Source of the DNA: Cryptomeria japonica
Lineage: Eukaryota > Streptophyta > Pinopsida > Cupressales > Cupressaceae
Direction of reading: 5' to 3'
DNA length: 64,000 nt
Assembly: GCF_030272615.1 (NCBI RefSeq)
Contig: NC_081405.1
Span: 159,112,317-159,176,316 of the forward strand
Shown here: piece after piece, positions 56,678 to 64,000 of the stretch
Position numbering within the stretch: the stretch's first letter is position 1
Layout: every line of letters starts with the position of its first letter
Position numbers and translations under genes: made by a program
Notes under the pieces: model-generated
Told to the model about the DNA's origin: nothing
Seen by the model: only the letters and a program-made list of their open reading frames with translations
Database searches by the model: none

Positions 56678-59090
56678 ATGGGTGGTGATCCAATCCGCCA
56701 TGAGCCAACAGTCCATGAAGTGTTGCTGCAGGATGCTCTTTGTGAGCATTATTTTAGACACCATGGCTGGATTGATTACTTTTTGAAAATCAGAGACTTT
56801 AATGAAGAAATAGCTGCAAAATTTATGCATTCCTTTAACGAAGGAGAAGCTACGGTTAAAGGCTTAAGGGTTATTGCTACGAAGAAGCGAATAGTTGAAG
56901 TAATAGGGTTGCCGCAGGAAGGAGAATTGTTTCTAGAATCAAAAGATGCAAGGAGTGCCAAGGCAGAATTTACAATTCCCACAGATGGACCTCTAACGGT
57001 GGACAAGCAAGGAACTAGAAGAGTTTCCCTGCCAGTAGAGTGGCCTTAGGTAGCTTTGTATGTCATGAAATACATTACTTGTGAAGGGAGATATTCAAAT
57101 CTACATTCACCACATTTTAAATTACTTAGTCATTTACCGCATGGCCGGAGGGTGAATGTCCCTAATTTTCTATACCACCTCATTTCTACAAGTGCTAAGG
57201 AGACGCGGAAAAATGGAAATCGTTCCATTAGCCATCATGGATTGGTTAAACTGCTTGTAGAACGTTCCCTTGGAGACGTTTCACAGATGGAATGGGGAGT
57301 ATTTGAGGATATACTGCAGTTTAGGGTTGAAGATGCTCCTGTTGCAGAGAATCCGCCAGTTGAAGAAGAAAATATGGCAGAACCGTCTTCTCCCGTAGTT
57401 GCTGTAGAGGATGATTTGCTCGTTGTTGAAGGAGCTGCAGTTATTGTAGAAGAAGAGATGAGTGAAGCAAATGTGGAGCAATCCTCCACTTCTCTTAAAA
57501 GAGAGTCACCAATTGCTAAAAGAAAAGGGAAGGAACCTATGGCCCAGCCGCATGCAACTCAAATTTCTCCTGCAGCCAAGAGACATAGGACAAAAAGAAA
57601 AACTCCTACAGCAATTGAAACCATTCCTGCAGCCACTCCAAAAGTTTATGTGAGAAGAACATGGAGTAGGACGCAAAAAGCTCATCCAGCAGGTGATCCG
57701 ATAGAGGTTATTGCAGTGGAAACATCAAAAGAAGGAAGCCCTGCAAATATTGAAATACAAGAAGAAGGAAGCCTTGTGGATGTTGAAATCCAGGTAGAAG
57801 TTGATGAAGATAGACTGTCAAATCTTGCTTTTGTGGCACAACAACTTGAGGAGGTTATTGAAGAAATTCCACAGCATCTTGAGGAAATTGTTGGAGATAT
57901 TTCACAGCAGCCTGAAGAAATAATTGGAGAGATTCCAGAGCAGTTTGAAGAGACTGTTGGAGACACTTCACATCAGTTTGAGGAAAATGTTGGAGAGATG
58001 CCAGCACAGATTGAATAAATTATTGAAGAGATCCCACGGCCTAAGGTAACACCTATTAGACCTCCTTCATCCCCAAGCAGTTTATCTATTGTTTTAACAT
58101 TTTTTAGACAATGGGAAATAGAGAGGGTTAGATTGCAAGGGATTATTGATAAACAACAAAAAGAAATAGAAAAGAGGGATAACAAAATTGAGGAATTAGA
58201 GGCTAAGGTTGAAACAATTGCTAGTATGGTCCCTGAATTGATGCAATGTAGGGAACCTCCAAAGGTTTGTTCTGTGCATTTGAAGGAGTGGTATTTAACC
58301 GCATTGTTAGGGACCTTAGCCCCTCTTTAGAAACCCCTGAAGAGTTTTATTATGCTTACCAGACTTCTCCAACAGCTGTGAAGAATTTGTTATGTGAATT
58401 TTATTTACATAATTATCCTGTACCCTCAGACAGTGAGTGGAACCCTTTATTATATATTGGTGATATCCATATCAAAGCTTTAATGTCATGGATCCAAAAT
58501 GAGATCAACATGGGGGCACAAGCCAAAGCATATAAAGATTTAGAGTTTGACTGTCCATTGCCATTAAGGAAAGAATCAAAAGAACCAAGAGTTCTTTATT
58601 ATGAATGGCAGAAATTACTAGTAAGGGATGATGTTAGGAAACTTGTGCTTCCAATGAGAGAAGAGATATACCAGGCTTATGAGCATTTAGTTCAGACTGA
58701 CAGTGCAGTTGCAATAGATGGGTTAACTCAGCGCTGGAATAACTTACCAGATCAATTGAAGCAGGGGGAACCTTATTCACTGCAAAATTTTCAAGCAGCT
58801 ATGCAAAGAGCCCTAGATATATACAGTTCGGCAGAGAGAAGACCAACAACTGGCTACCACTGATCTTTCAGCCTCCTATTCTCATGTGGCCACTATTGGG
58901 ATGTCAGCCTACGGATCAGCCTTATAATGCAGTTACAGAAGGATCAGCCAGATGGTCCAGGCTGGAAAAGATGAAAAGATTCTACTGGAATTTAGCTTTA
59001 GGAGAAACAGGTCAAGGAAACATTGGTGATCTGAGAGTTAGTGCAAGAGTCAGAAATTTTCCTTTTGCTGTAGGATCAACAAGCTCTTAA
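56678..59090 (+). pseudogene. Additional ORF (third ORF) of the Athila-like element
   Basis: Starts MGGDPIRHEPTVHEVLLQDA and extends about 790 codons with an amber at 57047, TAA at 58016 and frameshifts near 58290 and 58860. The N-terminal ~200 residues (FMHSFNEGEATVKGLRVIAT, VIGLPQEGELF, RRVNVPNFLYHLISTSAKE) resemble the putative plant transposon protein domain found in Athila-type ORFs; this is my recognition and is untested. The middle is acidic with a basic nuclear-signal-like patch (SPAAKRHRTKRKTP), then six 11-residue repeats (57847-58032), then a coiled coil (IIDKQQKEIEKRDNKIEELE). The C-terminal region is unrecognised. The position matches env-like ORFs, but I see no signal peptide or membrane segment. 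Confidence 0.7.
57847..58035 (+). repeat. 33-nt coding repeats in the third ORF
   Basis: Six imperfect 11-residue units of the pattern (L/F/P/I)EE(V/I/T/N)(I/V)(E/G)(E/D)IP-Q-x, a hendecad period compatible with an extended coiled coil. Confidence 0.8.
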
Positions 59091-59102
59091 AGTTGGGGGG
59101 CA
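59091..59102 (+). other. Polypurine tract of the Athila-like gypsy
   Basis: AGTTGGGGGGCA directly before the TG of the 3' LTR. Confidence 0.85.
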
Positions 59103-60382
59103 TGATGAGTTGAGACTTTGTCATATTTTTATCTTCAGAACTCTTGGGTTTTTGTTATCTTTTGGTTTGCATAGTAGTAGTGATGTATTGGAAGCTGATT
59201 ATATGTATTCCATATGTTAAGCCCGAACTTATTAAATCATGTTTTATCTTTGCCAGTCTAATCCTGTAGCCATGCCATTTATTCCTGCAGCCATGTGATT
59301 TATTCCTGTTGCCATGCGGATTATTTAGGGCAATATCATATGTGAATTAATAGATGTGTTAATTAAATAAAATGTCTATGTATGTCCTTGTATGTTATTT
59401 CTGTTGTAGTGCAGGTAATAAATGATGCTGCGGTGGATATTCTCCTATCGCACTTGATGAAGGGAAGGATACGTAAGAGATAACTGAAGATCAAATTGTA
59501 GAAGAGCTGAGCAAGCATAAGGGACGACATAAGCAGAGCAGTCAAGCGACACTACCAATGTCTAACTTCAGTGGGCATTGAATTTGCAAATACCGCCACA
59601 GCATGCAATGACTGTGGTTCGGTTTAGATCCACGTTTCCTGCAGCATAACTCCAGTTATCTCTTCTATTGGTCAATCATCTGCCTCTTCTTCTGGGCGTG
59701 ATTTGTGTTGCCTATTGTAGTTAATTTCTTTTTAATAAGAAGCTTTTCTTCTTCTCAGGGTTAGTTTGCCAGAAGGGAGAAGAATAGAGAAGAGGATTTT
59801 TGATAATCATTCTTGAGTTTCTTTTCATATTAAAACTATGTAATCACTTTTAGAAAGCAATGAATAAAGTTATGTTATTCTGATCTATTGAGAGTTGTTT
59901 TCGGGAAGCCTGGTATCACTCATCCAAGGGGGCCCACTTGGTGAGTGATCCTGTGTGTTCGTTAAAATTAGTTTTCTTTCCTTAGCTGCAGTAGAAGTTC
60001 TTGCGTTGACGGTTCCTACAGCCACTGGAAACAGATCCACTGACTGTTCCTGCAGCCAAGCCAGAATAGAGTAATTTTTGTTTATCCATATTGAATTTAT
60101 CCAACATTGCTTTTATGAATTTATTCAGAAATTTTCTTGAAGCCTTTCCATAGTTTCCATTCTTGTTTTTCTTTTTCTGCATAATGTTAGTTACTGCAAT
60201 AATGCAGAATAGCTGTTGCAGGAACTTAGTGCATATATAGTGCATACCATTTCGAGTAGTACGTCCTTGGGTTGACAATCAAATGAACACTAGCTATGGA
60301 AATAGTGACTTTACCAAATGAATGTCCAAACTTCGGATTGAGACTTCAATTAGAGTTATTATTCTTATTGTTGGGGTGAACA
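59103..60382 (+). repeat. 3' LTR of the Athila-like gypsy
   Basis: 1,280 bp, homologous end to end to 42392-43672; AATGC follows at 60383-60387. Confidence 0.93.
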
Positions 60383-60387
60383 AATGC

Positions 60388-60812
60388 CATCTTTAATGCT
60401 TGAATCTTGACTTCACTTTTGCTCTGATGCTTGATAGAAGATTGATTGCTTGCTCACTTGAATTTGCTAGAGTTTAATTGAGATCTTGAATTTTTGGATT
60501 AGGTTTGAAATGAGAGGGGTAGACCTCCTTTTATACTTGCTGGTCGAAAAACAAATTGAATTTCTGACATGAGCCAACATGAGATCTAGGTCCTCGCCCA
60601 AATTAGGTGACTGTTGTGAGGCCCCAAGATGGGCCCTTTTTGAGAGGTGCCATGGTCCTAGAAATCAGGGTTCTAGGATCAAGGAGAGATAGTGTAGATA
60701 GAGAAAAATTGTGTTTGATAGTTGGTGCGAGCAGAATTAGTGCTTCAGTCAGGCCTTAGAGGTCGAATGCCAAAGTGAGGACAAATTCGTAGGCGGGTAC
60801 AATTTAGGATGC

Positions 60813-60844
<32 letters not shown>

Positions 60845-61928
60845 ATGGGTTATATCTCATACATTTATATGTATATACGTACATCTTTTACATTAATTTG
60901 AATCCACATATACATATATGCATATATGTATAGATATGCTATATACAGTCATATTTCGCTATATGTTTATATATATATGCATATAATTAATGAGATTATC
61001 CGATTAATGATAAATTGTGACTCAATTATCTTTATTAAAATTATAAGGCTCACGGAAAACAACACAGACACAACTCCAAAAGACGATAAAATGGAAATGA
61101 CCAATTGCCTATTGACTGATAAGACAAGACAACCACCCAAATAGCCAAGGTGACAACCAACTTCTAAAACAACTTATCTCAAGACTCAAGGTGTGATGGC
61201 AAATTTGACCTCTTCCAAAGTCTGCAATCCTCTCCTTGATGATATTCTTCCTCCCTCTTGAGGGCATTTCTTATCTTGCATCCACTTGGTTACATGAAAA
61301 AGATAATGCTAATCTTATCTTGTCATTAACCATAAATATATAAAATAAACATTGTCAATAATAATCATTCATGTCCATATACCAGTTTATTAAAAATTAC
61401 TCATCCACATATGGAAGTAATAAAATATTGATGATATACCAATCATAGTTGCATTATCCAATATAAAACCATTATTGAAAAGAGGGATATAGCACTTATA
61501 TTTTTTTAACTTGGCTTCCATATTACATTTTATTTTCAGCACTTCAATAATGTTTTCTAATTTTAATATTTTAATGAAAATTCTCCTTTTCCATATTTTT
61601 TCAACTTTTGTTCTTTTTAATTTCAATTTTCTCAATCGCAACATTCCATAAAATTTTTTCCCTTTTAATTGCTTGATTTTTAATTTTCCTTCCACTTTTG
61701 ATTTTTCCATCATTTTTGTTCTTTTCACAGTTCTTTTTCCCATTTCCTTTAAATTTTTCTCTTTATTTCATTTCCTAAATGGAATTAGAGGGAGCATATA
61801 GTTACAACATTAAATTTTGCTAGTCAGAGTAGGGAGTGCCTTACCTCAAAGTGTTCATCCTTTAGAACCTTTATATCTTGAAATTTTTTTCTTTTACTTG
61901 TGTTTTGCCAATTCTTTTTTGTAGTTGC
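60388..61928. other. Gypsy LTR remainder, AT microsatellites and T-rich DNA
   Basis: 60388 to at least 60640 continues the reverse-strand gypsy LTR (see the TATA box at 60528-60537). (AT)n lies at 60813-60838, and 60840-60980 is dense in TATATG/CATATA words. 61500-61760 is pyrimidine-rich. No gene seen. Confidence 0.55.
60528..60537 (-). promoter_or_regulatory. TATA box of the reverse-strand gypsy LTR
   Basis: CCTTTTATAC on plus, GTATAAAAGG on minus. Confidence 0.5.
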
Positions 61929-62199
61929 TGTTGTGAGGTATTCACACATCACCCCATTGCAAATGGGGACCCCCACTTTTTGCTTTCTGAGTTGTCTTAG
62001 GGTCTTTGCTATTAATCTTTGCATTGAAGGGATAGAGTTTCTCAAGTATCTAGAGGGTCATCAATGTCAGGTTGGTCTCTTGAGTGGAGTGAAGTAAGAC
62101 AGTAAGTGTTGCAAAAAATGATGTCTTTAGGGCGAATTTTGTTCAATTGATGTACCTTGGAGAAGTCTTAGAGCGAATTTTGTCCACAAACATGTACGT

Positions 62200-62815
62200 A
62201 CCTTACACAAGGCCAAGAGCGAATTTTGCCTCATGTCCTTCCAAAGGACATGGAGCGAAATTCTCATTTAGATACTGTCCTTGGAAAGGACATGGAGCGA
62301 AATTCTCATTTAGACCTTGTCCTTGGAAAGGACATGGAGCGAATTTTGTCATGAAGTCATCTCCTTCCAAAGGACATAGAGCGAATTTCATGCCTTGTAC
62401 TTCCAAGGGTCATAGAGCGAATGTCCTCCCAAAGGTCCAAGAGTGATTTTCTTGTCCTTGCTAAGGATGAAGAGCAAATTTTCATTTTAGGTCCTGTCCT
62501 TCCAAGGGACATTGAGTGAAATTTTCATTTTAGGTCCTGTCCTTCCAAGGGACATTGAGCAAAATTTTCATTTTAGGTCTTGTCCTTCCAAGGGACATTG
62601 AGCGAAATTTTCATTTTAGGTCCTGTCCTTCCAAGGGACATTGAGCAAATTTCATTTTTAGGTCTTGTCCTTCCAAAGGACAGAGAGTGAATTCTGTTTT
62701 AGGACTTGTCCTTGCCAAGGTCAGAGAGCGAAATTCTTATCAAGAGTCTTGTCCTTCCAAGGGTCCTAGAGCGAATCATGTGCATACCTTGCCAAGGACC
62801 CAAAGCGAAATTCCC
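62200..62815 (+). repeat. Array of about 14 short-spaced hairpins
   Basis: Units of about 42-45 bp carry TGTCCTT-CCA-AAGGACA (62234-62250), TGTCCTT-GGA-AAGGACA (62276-62292, 62318-62334), TGTCCTT-CCA-AGGGACA (four units, about 62495-62640) and similar. Each is followed by GAGCGAA or a variant. Confidence 0.85.
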
Positions 62816-64000
62816 AAAGGCAAGCATTTTGGTGCCAAAACTTATTCAAATTCGAATGGCTGAGAGGAAGAAGTCTGATTTGTTAAGTCGGCCAGCATCA
62901 AGGAAGACAATTTTTTTTTTTTTATTAAACCAAGTCGGCCTTAACCCCAAAAGTCATGACTCTACCCTAAATCACATATATAAGGAGGATCAAATTAATT
63001 AATTTAACATCAATATTAGACACAATTCCTCTCTAAAAAGCGAATTATTCCAATTGAACAGAAAACTTCATCAAGCATTAGCTATTCTCAATCAGCATAA
63101 AAGGCAAATCTTATCATTAAATGCAGATCTGGTCTTTTGGAGGAGACAAATTTGTCGTTTGAAGATCAAGTTGAAGCGAATTTGCTCAGAAAAGGAGCCT
63201 ATCAGACAACGAATTCATCTTAGGATAGCCCAGATTTGCCCTAGGACATTAAGTTTACCTTCCAGACAGTGAATTCAGTTATCAAAAGGAGCAATCTCCC
63301 CTATAGAAACACATATCAGACCTGCAACGTTTAGAATAAGAGATCAAGTCAAAATGGGAGTGTGTAAAGGTTATATATCATGTGAGATTGATGCCCATTT
63401 GTTTGTTTTGCAGGAGTCAAGGAAAGAAATCAAATGGGCCAGGTTGAAGGAAGATCAAAACAAGGATCTCAAGGAGAAAATTTCAACACCAAGGACAAGA
63501 TACAAGGAAGACCTCTTCAAGAAGCTCAAGTGCACGAAGAAGACTCAAAGTGCTAAACACCTGCAAGCAGTAGAGCGGGATATCTTCAAGGTTCTCATTC
63601 TATCACATTGACATGGAGGGATCATAAGATGGCAAACGGGAGATCATACAACCATCACGAGGCAAGATATACAAGCAAGAATTGAAGGAATGACTTGACC
63701 ATGACAAATACTTCCTTTCATCACTATGCAAGATCAAGAGGCTTCATCAACAAACACTAGAGCATCAAGGAAGGATAACCCACATGATGGAAGGATGTTT
63801 TACAATCTTAAATTCCCTTTGGGAATCCAAGAATTGAAGTCAATACGACGAAGAGCTACATTCAATTAGGTGCACCATTCATCAAGTATGTCGAAAAATG
63901 AAGGAGGATCAACCAAAGTCATCACAAGACCTACATCGAGCATGATTGAAGGAGCAGATAGTTTCAGAAGAGTAATCAAAGTTTGCTTCTCATCATCATC
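62816..64000 (+). other. Giant LTR downstream part
   Basis: No conserved protein domain. An intron-like TTTGTTTTGCAG lies at 63401-63412; the first giant LTR has a similar TTTATTTTTGCAG at about 52546-52559. Confidence 0.5.

Larger units (their letters stand above)
42392..60382 (+). mobile_element. Athila-like Ty3/gypsy LTR retrotransposon with third ORF
   Basis: LTRs at 42392-43672 and 59103-60382 (1.28 kb, TGATGAGTTGAG...GGGGTGAACA) and a perfect AATGC duplication. The primer site is of the tRNA-Asp type used by Athila/Tat elements. Gag, protease, RT, RNase H and integrase are followed by an extra ORF of about 790 codons before the polypurine tract. The native element is about 11.3 kb once the giant solo LTR (48606-55330) is removed. 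LTRs differ at scattered sites, a few percent by eye. Frames are broken by stops and frameshifts. Confidence 0.93.
40117..60800 (-). mobile_element. LTR of the reverse-strand gypsy, split by two insertions
   Basis: LTR sequence appears as 40117-40654, 42257-42391 and 60388 onward. Removing the TRIM (40655-42251) and the Athila-like gypsy (42392-60382) makes it continuous. On the minus strand a TATA box (GTATAAAAGG, 60528-60537) lies about 0.8 kb of LTR sequence before the primer site, consistent with U3-R-U5 order. The outer LTR edge beyond about 60640 was not located. Confidence 0.5.
34766..64000 (+). other. BGAL17: Intron 2 of the BGAL17-like gene (at least 29.2 kb, runs off the window)
   Basis: No sequence encoding the expected next exon was found on the plus strand. 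The space is filled with a SINE, LTR fragments and two nests of LTR retrotransposons. Confidence 0.45.
61929..64000 (+). mobile_element. Second giant LTR, truncated by window edge
   Basis: Starts TGTTGTGAGGTATTCACACA, matching 48606 onward for about 50 bp including the CCCCATT/AATGGGG hairpin. It ends at the window edge in sequence homologous to 52735-52785. Between lies a hairpin array (62200-62815) different in spacing from that of the first copy. Same family, different subfamily. Confidence 0.75.

Noticed and set aside
56678..59090. Third ORF as a retroviral envelope gene
   Set aside because: The position fits, but no signal peptide, transmembrane segment or cleavage site is visible; kept as an additional ORF of unknown function.

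Overview
The window is nuclear DNA of a seed plant, most likely a conifer or other gymnosperm. It is AT-rich and packed with plant-type LTR retrotransposons (Ty1/copia, and Ty3/gypsy with an Athila-like primer site), plant L1-type LINE debris, hAT transposons with DUF659-type transposases and a tRNA-derived SINE. Only two short stretches look like a host gene. The gymnosperm assignment is an inference from the very long introns and the style of repeats; nothing here names a species.

Host gene. A 93-bp exon at 11017-11109 (start codon, signal peptide, GT donor) and a 105-bp exon at 34661-34765 (AG acceptor, GT donor) join in phase 0. Together they give the N-terminus of a GH35 beta-galactosidase of the BGAL17 type. 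If this is one gene, intron 1 is about 23.55 kb and intron 2 is at least 29.2 kb, with exon 3 outside the window. Nearly all of both introns is transposable elements.

Layout. 1-3660: decayed LINE with reverse transcriptase, zinc-binding and RNase H parts. 3662-about 4500: reverse-strand copia gag piece, primer site and LTR. 6290-9970: pyrimidine-rich tract holding a solo LTR (7231-8092, target duplication AATCC). 10140-11016: likely 5' flank of the host gene. 11110-34660: intron 1. Inside it a hAT element (about 13241-31787) was hit by a copia element (15017-30199, target duplication CCTAG). That copia was hit by a second, reverse-strand copia (17741-24119), and a reverse-strand hAT (25696-29811) sits in its 3' LTR. 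34766-64000: intron 2, with a dimeric SINE, LTR fragments and a reverse-strand gypsy (gag 38163-39504, primer site about 40110, LTR from 40117). The LTR of that gypsy was hit by a small TRIM-like copia (40655-42251) and by an 18-kb Athila-like gypsy (42392-60382, target duplication AATGC). The Athila-like element carries a third ORF and was itself hit, inside the integrase gene, by a giant solo LTR (48606-55330). The solo LTR was hit by a deletion derivative of the hAT family (52978-54403, target duplication GTCCAAAT). The window ends inside another giant LTR (61929-64000).

The most unusual signal is not a gene but structure in the LTRs. (i) The giant LTR carries about 19 copies of a 37-nt two-step hairpin spaced mostly 165-178 bp apart, and the related LTR at the right edge keeps the inner hairpin with changed but still pairing arms. 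(ii) Two copia LTR families share a hairpin at the same LTR position with identical geometry and loop but unrelated 9-bp arms. (iii) A pre-PPT hairpin array in a copia element shows a double compensatory change. These patterns suggest selection on, or copying driven by, foldback structure.
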